This document shows, in pieces, positions 55,705 through 64,000 of a stretch of DNA of 64,000 nucleotides. The translations under genes and the position numbers were made by a program. How positions within the stretch are numbered: position 1 is the stretch's first letter; every line of letters begins with the position of its first letter. This DNA is from Dyadobacter beijingensis DSM 21582 (lineage in GTDB: Bacteria; Bacteroidota; Bacteroidia; Cytophagales; Spirosomataceae): the NCBI RefSeq assembly GCF_000382205.1, contig NZ_KB907787.1, positions 1,217,176 through 1,281,175 of the forward strand, written 5' to 3'. Below the pieces are notes generated by a model, which ran no database searches, had not been told where the DNA came from, and worked only from the letters and a program-made list of their open reading frames with translations.

Positions 55705-56742
55705 ATGTCGCGCAATTTTAAAATAGGATTGTTCATCACGATCGCGATCCTTGCTACTACATTCACCTTCTATTTCTGGCAGATCTTCCGCACGCCGAAC
55801 TTGCAGGCCGACAAGGAATCCAGCTTCGTTTTGCTGGTGCCCGAGGGGGCTACTTACAAGACGGTGCTCGACACATTGAACAAACATGAGGTGATCAATG
55901 ACCACATCTCATTCCAGTTTCTGGCTAAATTTTTGAAATATACGGAGAAAGTGAAGCCAGGCCGCTATGTGATCAAGCCGAAAAGCAACAACTACGAGGT
56001 GCTGAAAAAGCTTTCGGCCGGTAGTCAGGACGCGGTGAAGCTCACATTCAACAATATCCGGTTGAAAGAAGACCTGATCAAACGTATCGGCAGCCGGTTT
56101 GCATTCGGCGAGGACAATTTCCGCAAGGCATTGAACGACCCGGCGGTTTGTAACAAATACGGCCTCGATACCCTGACGATCGTATCGATGTTCCTGCCGA
56201 ATACCTATGAAATTTACTGGACCACCGGCACCGAGAAATTCCTCGACCGCATGCACAGCGAGTATAGAAAGTTCTGGTCCGACGACAAAGTGGCGAAAGC
56301 GAAGGCAATCGGCCTGACGCCCGTTCAGGTTTCGATCCTGGCTTCGATAGTGGAAGAGGAGCAGGCGCGTAAGGTGGACGAGCGCCCGAAAGTGGCCGGT
56401 TTGTATATCAACCGCTTACACGCAAACATGCCCCTGCAAGCCGATCCAACCATTAAATTTGCATTGCAGGACTTCGCGATCAAGCGCATTCTGAACCAGC
56501 AGCTGCTCATTAAATCGCCTTACAATACTTATGTGAATACCGGTCTGCCTCCGGGCCCGATCCGTGTGGCGGATTTCAACTCGCTGAATGCGGTGCTGAA
56601 TTACGAAAAGCACGATTACACTTATATGTGTGCCAAGGCGGACCTCTCGGGTTACCATGCTTTCGCCACCAACTATTCCGACCACCTCAGCAATGCGCGC
56701 CTCTACCAGGCCGAGCTGAACCGGTTGCAAATCATGAAGTAA
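55705..56742 (+). CDS. mltG: Endolytic transglycosylase MltG
   Basis: A 345-residue inner-membrane murein lytic transglycosylase (YceG-like). It has one N-terminal helix (about 7-27), a LysM-like domain (FVLLVPEGATYKTVLD ... KPGRYVIKP) and the catalytic domain with ILASIVEEEQARKVDERP containing the active Glu, then YINRLHANMPLQADPT and SPYNTYVNTGLPPGPI. It trims glycan strands at the membrane during synthesis. A thioesterase gene begins 2 bases after the stop, so they are co-transcribed. Confidence 0.94.
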   Translation: MSRNFKIGLFITIAILATTFTFYFWQIFRTPNLQADKESSFVLLVPEGATYKTVLDTLNKHEVINDHISFQFLAKFLKYTEKVKPGRYVIKPKSNNYEVLKKLSAGSQDAVKLTFNNIRLKEDLIKRIGSRFAFGEDNFRKALNDPAVCNKYGLDTLTIVSMFLPNTYEIYWTTGTEKFLDRMHSEYRKFWSDDKVAKAKAIGLTPVQVSILASIVEEEQARKVDERPKVAGLYINRLHANMPLQADPTIKFALQDFAIKRILNQQLLIKSPYNTYVNTGLPPGPIRVADFNSLNAVLNYEKHDYTYMCAKADLSGYHAFATNYSDHLSNARLYQAELNRLQIMK

Positions 56743-56744
56743 GG

Positions 56745-57164
56745 ATGTTTGTTCACGAAGTAAAGGGCATCAGGGTGCGGTATGCCGATACCGATCAGAT
56801 GGGTTATGTATATTATGGCAACTATGCCCGATACTATGAAATCGGCCGGGTGGAAGCATTGCGCAGCCTCGATTTTCACTATAAGGCAATGGAAGATTCG
56901 GGTGTGATGATGCCCGTATATGAATGTCATTACAAATACCTGAAACCGGCGCGGTACGACGACGAGCTGAATATACTCGTCAGAATTGAGGAAATGCCGG
57001 GCGTACGCGTCCGTTTTTCTTACGAAATCAGGAATCAGGAACGCGTTTTGCTGAACACGGGTGACACGACCCTCGTTTTTCAGCGGATGGATACCGGAAA
57101 GCTTTGTCCCGCACCTGAAAAGTTACAGGAAAAACTGAGACCCTATTTCGAACGCAAGGAATAA
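56745..57164 (+). CDS. Hotdog-fold acyl-CoA thioesterase (4HBT/YbgC type)
   Basis: A 139-residue thioesterase. Marks: IRVRYADTDQMGYVYYGNYARYYEIGR with the catalytic Asp in DTDQMG, and VRIEEMPGVRVRFSYEI. It hydrolyses acyl-CoA of unknown chain. The ATG at 56745 follows the mltG stop by 2 bases; a longer frame reading back to 56628 lies over mltG and has no family likeness. It is followed 13 bases on by the YihY/BrkB gene. Confidence 0.9.
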   Translation: MFVHEVKGIRVRYADTDQMGYVYYGNYARYYEIGRVEALRSLDFHYKAMEDSGVMMPVYECHYKYLKPARYDDELNILVRIEEMPGVRVRFSYEIRNQERVLLNTGDTTLVFQRMDTGKLCPAPEKLQEKLRPYFERKE

Positions 57165-57177
57165 CAAACGGCCGGTT

Positions 57178-58110
57178 ATGCTTGAAAAACTGTTGAAAAA
57201 CCGACATATCAAGCGCCTTATCCGCTGGTTGCAGCAAACAATGCTGTTCCGGGGAACGGTTTCGCTGTACGACATTATTCTGAACCTCGTCGCAAGCAAC
57301 CGTAAGCACGAGATCGATCAGCGGGCTTCGGCGGTAGCTTTCAGCTTGACGCTCGCCGCATTTCCGGGGATTATCTTCCTTTTTACCCTCATTCCCTACA
57401 TCCCGATCGAGAACCTCGACCAGCAAATCCTGGAAATGCTGCGGGAGAATATGCCGCGCGGCACATTTCAGGCGGCGGACCAGACGATCATGGACATTGT
57501 GAGCCGGCCGCGTTCAGGCGTGCTCTCGCTCGGTTTTATCTTCGCAATGATCGCCTCGACGAACGGCATGATGTCGCTCATGCGCTCGTTCGACATGGTG
57601 TACGACGATACGGAAACGCGGGGGTTCCTGGCCATTCGAGGTATCGCCATGCTGTTGACATTACTGCTCATCGCGGTACTGTTCCTGTCGGTGGTGCTGC
57701 TGATCGTCGGTGATGCGGTGATGAACATTGTGGGTGAATGGCACATTATCCGCGATAACTGGCTCATCGCATTACTCAATATCCTGCGTTACCTGATCAG
57801 CTTCGGCTCTCTGATGTTGACGATATCGATTATCTACCGGTTTGCGCCTTCGCACGGGCGTCAGTTCACATTCTTGAATGCAGGCTCGGTGATCGCGTCC
57901 ATTCTCATATTGGCCGCTACCTACGGTTTTTCTTTCTATTTGTCGCGTTTCAGCTCTTACAACAAGCTGTACGGTTCCATCGGTACGATGATCGCCCTGA
58001 TGATCTGGATTTACCTGCTTGCATTTGTAATTATTCTGGGATTCGAGATCAACGCGAGCATAACCCGCGCGCGCATCAAAGCGGGTCCGAGACGTGTTGT
58101 AACGCGGTGA
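57178..58110 (+). CDS. YihY/BrkB-family inner-membrane protein
   Basis: A 310-residue protein with about six membrane segments. Marks: RASAVAFSLTLAAFPGIIFLF near the start, and ASTNGMMSLMRSFDMVYDDTETRG, typical of the YihY (virulence factor BrkB) family; the true role is unclear. It starts with a basic amphipathic stretch. It follows the thioesterase gene by 13 bases. A 119-base gap comes before the glycosyltransferase gene. Confidence 0.88.
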   Translation: MLEKLLKNRHIKRLIRWLQQTMLFRGTVSLYDIILNLVASNRKHEIDQRASAVAFSLTLAAFPGIIFLFTLIPYIPIENLDQQILEMLRENMPRGTFQAADQTIMDIVSRPRSGVLSLGFIFAMIASTNGMMSLMRSFDMVYDDTETRGFLAIRGIAMLLTLLLIAVLFLSVVLLIVGDAVMNIVGEWHIIRDNWLIALLNILRYLISFGSLMLTISIIYRFAPSHGRQFTFLNAGSVIASILILAATYGFSFYLSRFSSYNKLYGSIGTMIALMIWIYLLAFVIILGFEINASITRARIKAGPRRVVTR

Positions 58111-58229
58111 TTTGCCGGATAATAACATTATCGGCATCTCCGGTTTGTTGTTGGTAATTTTGTGCTGCGGTGTCCTTATCCCTCCGAAAATAACCACCGT
58201 AATGCAGGGACCGCAACGGAGCGCACGAC

Positions 58230-59222
58230 ATGACAAACTTTGAAAAACCACTCGTTACAGTTATCCTGACGGCTTATAATCAGGAGAAGTACATTGAGGA
58301 AGCGCTGGCTTCCGTATTTTATCAGACCTACCGGTACATTCAGCTGATCGTTATCGACAATGCAAGCAAGGACAATACGCTGGGCATCATCGAGAGTTTC
58401 AAGTCGAAATCACCCGCCTTTCAGGTCATCCGCAACCGGCATAATATCGGTCTTTGCCGCGCCTTCAACCAGGGACTTGCTATTGCACAGGGCCAATATG
58501 TGATCGATCTTTCAGGCGACGATATTATGATCGCCGACCGCATCGAAAAACAGGTAGAAGCCTTCGAACACCTTCCCGAAGATTACGCCGTGGTATTCAC
58601 CAATGCCCGCTATATCGGCAAAAACGGCCAGCGGCTGCACAATCACTACGAGATCGACGCGAAGGGGAGGGCGACCAGCCAGGTACCTTCGGGAGACGTA
58701 TATAAGAACATCCTGGAACGCTACTTTATCTGCACGCCGACGATGATGATGCGCACCTCCGCATTGCAGCAGCTGGGCGGTTACGACGAAGCGCTCGCAT
58801 TCGAAGACTTCGATTTCTGGGTGCGTTCGTCGGTGCGTTTCAAATACTTTTATCTGGACGAAATCCTCACCAAAAAGCGGGTATTGAAAACTTCTCTTTC
58901 CACCGGTGTTTACAAAAAAGGCAGCGGCATGCTGCAATCCTACTACGCCGTCTGCAACAAGGCCTACGATCTCAACCGCGACCAGAAAGAGTTCGATCTT
59001 TTGGCGGCCCGCATTCGTACATTTATCCGTAAATGTTTGTACGCCCAGGAGTTTGAGCTGGCAGTCCGTTTCCGCCGGTTATTGAACTATATCGAGAATC
59101 CGGGTTTGCAAACAGAGCTGATCGTACTGATGTGCAGGCTGCATTTGCCGGTGAATTTCGCATACAGGTTCTACATCGAAAATTTAAAAAAGATCGCCCC
59201 GCAGGAAGGATTTGCTTTTTGA
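58230..59222 (+). CDS. Family 2 glycosyltransferase
   Basis: A 330-residue GT-A fold glycosyltransferase. Marks: VTVILTAYNQEKYIEEALASV, LIVIDNASKDNTLGIIESF and the acidic metal site in YVIDLSGDDIMIADRI, then CTPTMMMRTSALQQLGGYDE with FEDFDFWVRSS. The acceptor and donor are unknown; likely a surface polysaccharide. No other glycan-operon gene is adjacent except the WbqC-like gene 757 bases on. The Sua5/YciO gene follows after 31 bases. Confidence 0.9.
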   Translation: MTNFEKPLVTVILTAYNQEKYIEEALASVFYQTYRYIQLIVIDNASKDNTLGIIESFKSKSPAFQVIRNRHNIGLCRAFNQGLAIAQGQYVIDLSGDDIMIADRIEKQVEAFEHLPEDYAVVFTNARYIGKNGQRLHNHYEIDAKGRATSQVPSGDVYKNILERYFICTPTMMMRTSALQQLGGYDEALAFEDFDFWVRSSVRFKYFYLDEILTKKRVLKTSLSTGVYKKGSGMLQSYYAVCNKAYDLNRDQKEFDLLAARIRTFIRKCLYAQEFELAVRFRRLLNYIENPGLQTELIVLMCRLHLPVNFAYRFYIENLKKIAPQEGFAF

Positions 59223-59253
59223 TTTTGTTAATTCAAAAAGTAAAATTTCCCTT

Positions 59254-59880
59254 ATGCCTGCTGAATTTGTTAAAATATATCCCCAGAATCCCGACGAGCG
59301 ACGCATTCGTCAGGTGGTGGATTGTCTTCGTGACGGCGGTCTGGTGATCTACCCGACCGACACGGTTTATGGTCTGGGCTGCGACATTTACAACACCCGC
59401 GCCGTCGAGAAAATCGCCCGTATCAAAGGCATCAAACCCCAGAAGAACGACTTCTCGTTTATCTGCTACGATCTGAGCCACATCGCCGACTTCGCCCGGG
59501 TGGGGAATACCGCGTTCAAAACGATGAAAAGGGTGCTCCCCGGGCCGTATACGTTCATTTTGGATGCTACGAGCAATGTCCCCAAGCTGTTGAATACCAA
59601 TAAAAAAACGGTCGGGATCAGGGTGCCGGACAACCTTATTCCCCGTTTGATCGTAAAGGAGTTAGGGAACCCGATCGTGACGACTTCCATTCGCGACGAT
59701 GACGAAATCATCGAATATTCGACCGACCCGGAGCTCATTTTCGAGAAATTTCAACATCAGGTGGATATGGTCGTGGATGGGGGATATGGAGGCAATATCG
59801 CGTCCACAATTGTCAGGGCCGACGGCGATGATTTCGAGATCATCCGCGAGGGCCTGGGCGACACGAGCATCTTCCTTTGA
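59254..59880 (+). CDS. L-threonylcarbamoyladenylate synthase-like protein (Sua5/YciO/YrdC)
   Basis: A 208-residue YrdC-fold protein. Marks: VIYPTDTVYGLGCDIYN, ARIKGIKPQKNDFSFICYDL, LPGPYTFILDATS, VGIRVPDNLIPRLI and GGNIASTIVR. The YrdC domain makes threonylcarbamoyl-AMP for tRNA t6A; this shorter YciO-like form, without the Sua5 C-terminal domain, may have a related but not proven role. The ATG at 59254 is preferred over an earlier frame start at 59212 inside the glycosyltransferase gene. Confidence 0.85.
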   Translation: MPAEFVKIYPQNPDERRIRQVVDCLRDGGLVIYPTDTVYGLGCDIYNTRAVEKIARIKGIKPQKNDFSFICYDLSHIADFARVGNTAFKTMKRVLPGPYTFILDATSNVPKLLNTNKKTVGIRVPDNLIPRLIVKELGNPIVTTSIRDDDEIIEYSTDPELIFEKFQHQVDMVVDGGYGGNIASTIVRADGDDFEIIREGLGDTSIFL

Positions 59881-59951
59881 GATCAAAAATTGTAATGATT
59901 TAAGTTGCTGTTGAACATTGCTGACCGTACAAAATAATTATTATAAATTTT

Positions 59952-59982
59952 TTGATAATATCATAAGCCTTTACCATATTTG
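59952..59982 (+). promoter_or_regulatory. Candidate promoter overlapping the WbqC-like gene start
   Basis: TTG (59952-59954), 20 bases, CATATTTG (59975-59982), seven of eight to TAnnTTTG. It overlaps the TTG start codon at 59980, so if active, translation must begin further in (for example GTG 59986 or later). Confidence 0.3.
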
Positions 59983-60645
59983 ATAGTGTCAGATTTTTTG
60001 ATTAGAGAGGAGAAATCCTCAGAAGTACTGATTGAGTTACAGTATCTGCCTTGTTTAGAGTATTTTACTTGTATTTTACAGTACGACCGGGTCTACATCG
60101 ATATTGCGGAGAGGTATGTGAAGCAGACTTACAGAAACCGGTGCAGTGTGCTCACTACCAATAAAATAGACACGCTGACAATCCCTGTAAAAGGGTATTT
60201 GCCGGCGAGCTCCACAAAAGATATTTTGATCGACTACAACCAGGATTGGACAAGGCGTCATTTGGGATGTCTGCAATCGGCATATGGGAAGTCGCCCTTC
60301 TACGAGTATTACGTGCATGAGTTTACCCGCGTTTATGAAAAGAAGCTGGCGTATCTGGTCGACCTGAACTATGAATTGTTGACAATTTGTCTTAGATTGA
60401 CTGGTATTACAAACGAGATTCAGTACAATTTGTCAGGTGGGGAAAACGACCGGAACGGTGTGGAAAACGCTATATCCTTAATAAACAACAGAAAACAGCC
60501 GGATTTGCATAAATATTACCACCCGACACCTTATTACCAGACCTTCGGGAATGATTTTGTGGGGAATTTAAGTATTGTTGATTTACTGTTTAATATGGGG
60601 CCGGAAGCAAAAAGTGTTTTGTTAAGATCCTGTAAGTCTCAATAA
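59980..60645 (+). CDS. WbqC-family protein
   Basis: Up to 221 residues. Marks: VLIELQYLPCLEYFTCILQ, RYVKQTYRNRCSVLT, LTIPVKG and WTRRHLGCLQSAYGKSPFYEYY, the WbqC-like signature, a family found in polysaccharide loci with an undefined role. There is no ATG before the conserved core: candidates are TTG 59980, GTG 59986 or a later TTG 59998. The gene is more AT-rich than most here. A family-2 glycosyltransferase lies just upstream of the intervening Sua5 gene. ClpC starts 67 bases after its stop. Confidence 0.8.
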   Translation: MIVSDFLIREEKSSEVLIELQYLPCLEYFTCILQYDRVYIDIAERYVKQTYRNRCSVLTTNKIDTLTIPVKGYLPASSTKDILIDYNQDWTRRHLGCLQSAYGKSPFYEYYVHEFTRVYEKKLAYLVDLNYELLTICLRLTGITNEIQYNLSGGENDRNGVENAISLINNRKQPDLHKYYHPTPYYQTFGNDFVGNLSIVDLLFNMGPEAKSVLLRSCKSQ

Positions 60646-60712
60646 AAGCTAATTTGAACAAACAAGGATCAAGTAGCGTTTAGAATACATAAACACTTTT
60701 TATTGCTACACA

Positions 60713-63253
60713 ATGGAAGCAAAATTTTCGAATAGAGTGAAAGAGGTAATCTCAATGAGCCGGGAAGAAGCCCTCCGCCTGGGTCACGATTACATTGGAG
60801 CAGAGCACTTGTTATTAGGAATGATACGCGAGGGTGATGGTGTAGCCATAGGGTTGCTAAAAAAACTCGGCGTTTCGCTGGACGACGTCCGCCAGACGAT
60901 CGAGCAGGCAACAAAAGGTGCGGCCACAAACAACGTTAAAAATTTACAGAATATCCCTCTGACCAGGCAGTCGGAGAAGGTATTGAAGATTACATATCTG
61001 GAAGCCAAGATTTTCAAAAGCACGCTCATCGGCACTGAGCATTTGCTTCTTTCGATATTGCGTGACGAAGACAATGTAGGTACCCAGATATTGCATAAAT
61101 TCAATGTTAACTACGAAGTCATCAAGGAAATGTTAGAATATCAATCATCCGGATCCAGACCTCATATGGGGCCGGAGACCGAAGACGGGGATGATGAAGC
61201 CAGAGGCGGAATGTTTGGAGGTGGTAGTGGCTCTTCTTCCGGTAAAGAATCCAAAGGTGCTGAAAAGTCCCGTACACCTGTGCTGGATAACTTTGGAAGG
61301 GATTTAACCAAAATGGCGGAAGTAGGCAAGCTCGACCCGATCGTCGGACGTGAGAAAGAGATCGAGCGCGTGGCACAGATCCTGAGCCGTCGTAAAAAGA
61401 ATAACCCGATCCTGATCGGTGAGCCGGGCGTTGGTAAAACAGCCATCGCGGAAGGTCTTGCGCTCCGGATCGTTCAGAAGAAAGTATCGCGTGTGCTTTT
61501 CGGTAAGCGCGTTGTGACGCTCGATCTGGCTTCGCTCGTGGCCGGTACGAAATACCGCGGCCAGTTCGAAGAAAGAATGAAGGCGGTTATGAACGAGCTG
61601 GAAAAATCGCCGGATGTGATCCTGTTCATCGATGAGCTCCACACGATCGTGGGCGCAGGTGGTGCCTCGGGCTCTCTGGACGCTTCCAATATGTTCAAGC
61701 CGGCATTGTCGCGCGGGGAAATCCAATGTATCGGAGCTACCACGCTCGACGAGTACCGCCAGTATATCGAAAAGGACGGCGCATTGGCCCGTCGTTTCCA
61801 GATGGTGATGGTGGACGCCACTTCGATCGAGGAAACGGTTCAGATTTTGACCAACATCAAAGACAAATATGAAGATCACCACCATGTGAATTACACGCCC
61901 GAGGCGATCAGCACGGCGGTGAAATTGTCGGAAAGATATATCACAGACCGCTTCCTGCCGGATAAGGCCATCGACGTACTCGATGAAGTAGGTGCCCGTG
62001 TACATATCAGCAATATCACGGTTCCGGAGGACATTCTGATGCTCGAAGAGCAAATCGAGAATATCAAACAGGAGAAAAACCGGGTGGTGAAAAGCCAGAA
62101 ATACGAAGAGGCAGCCCAATTGAGAGATCGCGAAAAGAAATTGATCGATCAGCTGGAACGCGCCAAACTCGCCTGGGAAGAAGAAACCAAGCAAAAGCGC
62201 TACACCGTTACAGAACATAATGTGGCTGAGGTAGTTGCGATGATGACCGGTATTCCGGTAACCAACGTATCGATGGACGAAGGCAAGAAATTGCTGAACA
62301 TGGCCGACGAGCTGAAAGCGAAAGTAATCGGTCAGGATCCGCCGATTGAAAAACTGGTGAAAGCGATCCAGCGCACACGCGTCGGTTTGAAAGATCCTAA
62401 GAAACCAATTGGTTCATTCATTTTCCTTGGACCAACCGGTGTAGGTAAAACCGAGCTTGCGAAAGTGTTGGCGACTTACCTGTTCGATAAGGAAGACTCA
62501 CTGGTGCGGATCGATATGAGCGAATACATGGAGAAATTCAGCGTATCGCGTCTGGTAGGAGCACCTCCGGGATATGTCGGCTACGAAGAAGGTGGCCAGC
62601 TGACCGAGAAGATCCGCCGGAAACCGTACAGCGTAGTGCTGCTCGACGAGATCGAGAAAGCGCACCCGGACGTGTTCAATATCCTGCTGCAAGTACTCGA
62701 CGATGGTATTCTGACAGATGGTCTGGGTAGAAGGGTCGATTTCCGTAATACGATCATTATCATGACTTCGAACATCGGGGCACGTGATTTGAAAGATTTC
62801 GGAACAGGGATCGGTTTCTCAACCAAAGCAAGGGCCGATAACCAGGACGACATTATGAAAGGTACCATCCAGAGCGCATTGCGTAAAGCATTCTCTCCGG
62901 AGTTCCTGAACCGTCTCGACGATGTGATCGTGTTCAATTCGCTGCAACGCGAAGATCTGCACCGCATCATCGACATTTCACTGGGCAAATTGTTCAACCG
63001 AGTGAAAGGGCTGGGCTACGAAATAGAACTGACTATCGCAGCAAAAGACTTCCTGTCCGAAAAAGGCTACGATCCGCAATACGGAGCGCGTCCTTTGAAC
63101 CGGGCGATCCAGAAATACCTGGAAGATCCCGTAGCTGAGGAAATACTGAAAGGCGACCTGCGCGAAGGCGATGTATTGGTAGCCGATCACGAAGAAAAGA
63201 GTGAACAACTCGTTATCAGTGTTCGCAAGAAAGAAGAAGAGCTCGCAAACTAG
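60713..63253 (+). CDS. clpC: ATP-dependent Clp protease ATP-binding subunit ClpC
   Basis: An 846-residue AAA+ unfoldase. Order: two Clp_N repeats (about 1-145, with [17 protein letters not shown] and [15 protein letters not shown]), an acidic Gly/Ser linker (about 150-185), AAA-1 with Walker A GEPGVGKT (236-243), a middle coiled-coil/UVR segment ([17 protein letters not shown]), AAA-2 with GPTGVGKT (573-580), and the D2 C-terminal domain ending in a Lys/Glu tail ([10 protein letters not shown]). The UVR segment and Clp_N type mark it as ClpC rather than ClpB. It pairs with ClpP, not in this window. A strong terminator follows at 63289. Confidence 0.95.
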   Translation: MEAKFSNRVKEVISMSREEALRLGHDYIGAEHLLLGMIREGDGVAIGLLKKLGVSLDDVRQTIEQATKGAATNNVKNLQNIPLTRQSEKVLKITYLEAKIFKSTLIGTEHLLLSILRDEDNVGTQILHKFNVNYEVIKEMLEYQSSGSRPHMGPETEDGDDEARGGMFGGGSGSSSGKESKGAEKSRTPVLDNFGRDLTKMAEVGKLDPIVGREKEIERVAQILSRRKKNNPILIGEPGVGKTAIAEGLALRIVQKKVSRVLFGKRVVTLDLASLVAGTKYRGQFEERMKAVMNELEKSPDVILFIDELHTIVGAGGASGSLDASNMFKPALSRGEIQCIGATTLDEYRQYIEKDGALARRFQMVMVDATSIEETVQILTNIKDKYEDHHHVNYTPEAISTAVKLSERYITDRFLPDKAIDVLDEVGARVHISNITVPEDILMLEEQIENIKQEKNRVVKSQKYEEAAQLRDREKKLIDQLERAKLAWEEETKQKRYTVTEHNVAEVVAMMTGIPVTNVSMDEGKKLLNMADELKAKVIGQDPPIEKLVKAIQRTRVGLKDPKKPIGSFIFLGPTGVGKTELAKVLATYLFDKEDSLVRIDMSEYMEKFSVSRLVGAPPGYVGYEEGGQLTEKIRRKPYSVVLLDEIEKAHPDVFNILLQVLDDGILTDGLGRRVDFRNTIIIMTSNIGARDLKDFGTGIGFSTKARADNQDDIMKGTIQSALRKAFSPEFLNRLDDVIVFNSLQREDLHRIIDISLGKLFNRVKGLGYEIELTIAAKDFLSEKGYDPQYGARPLNRAIQKYLEDPVAEEILKGDLREGDVLVADHEEKSEQLVISVRKKEEELAN

Positions 63254-63288
63254 ATTTGTAATACTCTGAAAGCACAAAGTAGCTTGGA

Positions 63289-63317
63289 AGGCAGGTCGGA
63301 TGACCTGCCTTTTTTTG
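63289..63317 (+). terminator. Rho-independent terminator after clpC
   Basis: Stem AGGCAGGTC (63289-63297) and GACCTGCCT (63302-63310), 4-base loop, seven T residues (63311-63317). Confidence 0.92.
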
Positions 63318-63350
63318 TTTATATTTAGCCATTGAAAATTCGTATAATCG

Positions 63351-64000
63351 ATGAGACCTAACTGGAAGAGCGCGCTGATAGGGCTAACCCTCAGTATTGC
63401 AGCAACTAATGTCAATGTGTTTGCACAAAAATTGCCTCCGGGCCCGCAAGTCCTCACTTTCTTCTCCGACGCCGATGATACCGAGCAGCCATACGGCCTT
63501 TATCTCCCAGAGAACTTCGACGAAACCAAAGCATATCCGCTGGTGATCATGCTGCACGGGGCCGGCTCCAATCACCGCCTCGCATTGCGCCGGGTATTCG
63601 GCAAGAGCAATGCCGACGGGGAGACGGATGTGGAAGCGACACGCAACTTCCCGAAATGGGACAATGTCGACTATATTGTAGCCTCGCCGTACGCGAGGGG
63701 AACGGCAGGTTACCAGGGCATTCCCGAGCAGGATGTTTACGACGTGCTGGCGGATGTCAAAAAGCGGTTTAAAATCGATGAGGACCGGACATATCTCACA
63801 GGCCTGTCGATGGGCGGCGGCGGTACGCTTTGGATCGGCCTCACACGCCCGGACATATGGGCGGCGATCGCGCCCGTATGCCCGGCGCCACCCGCAGCCA
63901 CATTCGAGCTTGCGACCAATGCACTGAACTTTCCCGTGCATTTCTTCCACGGAGATGCCGATCCGGTAGTGCCCGTGGCCGGGACGCGTAAATGGGTCAG
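63351..64000 (+). CDS. Secreted alpha/beta-hydrolase (esterase/prolyl-oligopeptidase type), 3' truncated by window edge
   Basis: The first 216 residues of an exported alpha/beta-hydrolase. Signal peptide about 1-26 (VNVFAQ), then YGLYLPENFDETKAYPLV, the oxyanion MLHGAG, the nucleophile elbow GLSMGGG with Ser153, and HGDADPVVPV with the likely catalytic Asp202 or Asp204. The catalytic His lies beyond the end. The class (poly-ester depolymerase, phospholipase/carboxylesterase or peptidase) is not decided by the visible part. It follows the clpC terminator and starts at ATG 63351. Confidence 0.85.
   Translation, partial: MRPNWKSALIGLTLSIAATNVNVFAQKLPPGPQVLTFFSDADDTEQPYGLYLPENFDETKAYPLVIMLHGAGSNHRLALRRVFGKSNADGETDVEATRNFPKWDNVDYIVASPYARGTAGYQGIPEQDVYDVLADVKKRFKIDEDRTYLTGLSMGGGGTLWIGLTRPDIWAAIAPVCPAPPAATFELATNALNFPVHFFHGDADPVVPVAGTRKWV

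Noticed and set aside
56628..56744. Longer start for the thioesterase within mltG
   Set aside because: This part overlaps mltG coding sequence in another frame and shows no hotdog-fold likeness; the ATG at 56745 is correctly placed after the mltG stop.

Overview
The window looks like a chromosomal piece of a Bacteroidota bacterium of the order Cytophagales, probably Dyadobacter or a close relative (genus inferred from gene content only). The sequence-level reasons are two SusC/SusD outer-membrane pairs, a subtilase with a type IX secretion (T9SS) C-terminal tail, a MurF-alanine racemase fusion, a DUF2911 protein, a FMN-binding glutamate-synthase-like protein, and promoter-like TTG/TAnnTTTG motifs instead of sigma-70 boxes. 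Base composition is moderately GC-rich in genes, with AT-rich intergenic stretches.

Bases 1-9151: the tail of queG, a small membrane protein, and a SusC (1135) - SusD (4248) pair followed, after a terminator, by a 1094-residue FG-GAP/VCBS + ASPIC/UnbV lipoprotein (5867). Bases 9492-18966 repeat the same layout: SusC (9492), SusD (12599, close-coupled), tandem terminators, a 1103-residue VCBS/ASPIC protein (14342), here translationally coupled to a vanadium-haloperoxidase-like PAP2 protein (17653). A small outer-membrane beta-barrel protein (19049), a secreted ThuA-like protein (19961) and a 1055-residue fusion of an SGNH-like domain, a PVC-type dehydrogenase propeller, HEAT repeats and cytochrome c (20899) follow. 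This first 24 kb is the accessory, envelope-directed part. It appears to be a set of nutrient uptake and extracytoplasmic oxidation modules with unknown substrates.

Bases 24209-40697: an orphan polytopic membrane protein, gyrB, ppk1, a leftward run uspA-corA-murF/alr (meeting ppk1 tail to tail with no spacer), a dicarboxylate/cation symporter, an ArsC-like reductase, a THUMP-like methyltransferase, and acetyl-CoA synthetase. These are mostly housekeeping genes.

Bases 40698-53789: two repeat-like intergenic elements (40768-40873 and 41725-41837) lie near a leftward cluster of phhB-rsmI-DUF4105-inositol monophosphatase (four overlapping genes), a DinB-like protein and a 52-residue Cys-rich membrane peptide. 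Rightward osmC-thyA-TRIC, then DUF2911 (leftward), a Nudix hydrolase (rightward), a T9SS subtilase, a glutamate-synthase-like FMN protein, aroA and a hypothetical protein (all leftward).

Bases 53877-64000: DUF502 protein (leftward), then a rightward series: Ldh-type dehydrogenase, mltG, a hotdog thioesterase, a YihY/BrkB membrane protein, a family-2 glycosyltransferase, a Sua5/YciO protein, a WbqC-like protein, clpC, and an esterase running off the end. I found no tRNA, rRNA, CRISPR array, insertion sequence or prophage.
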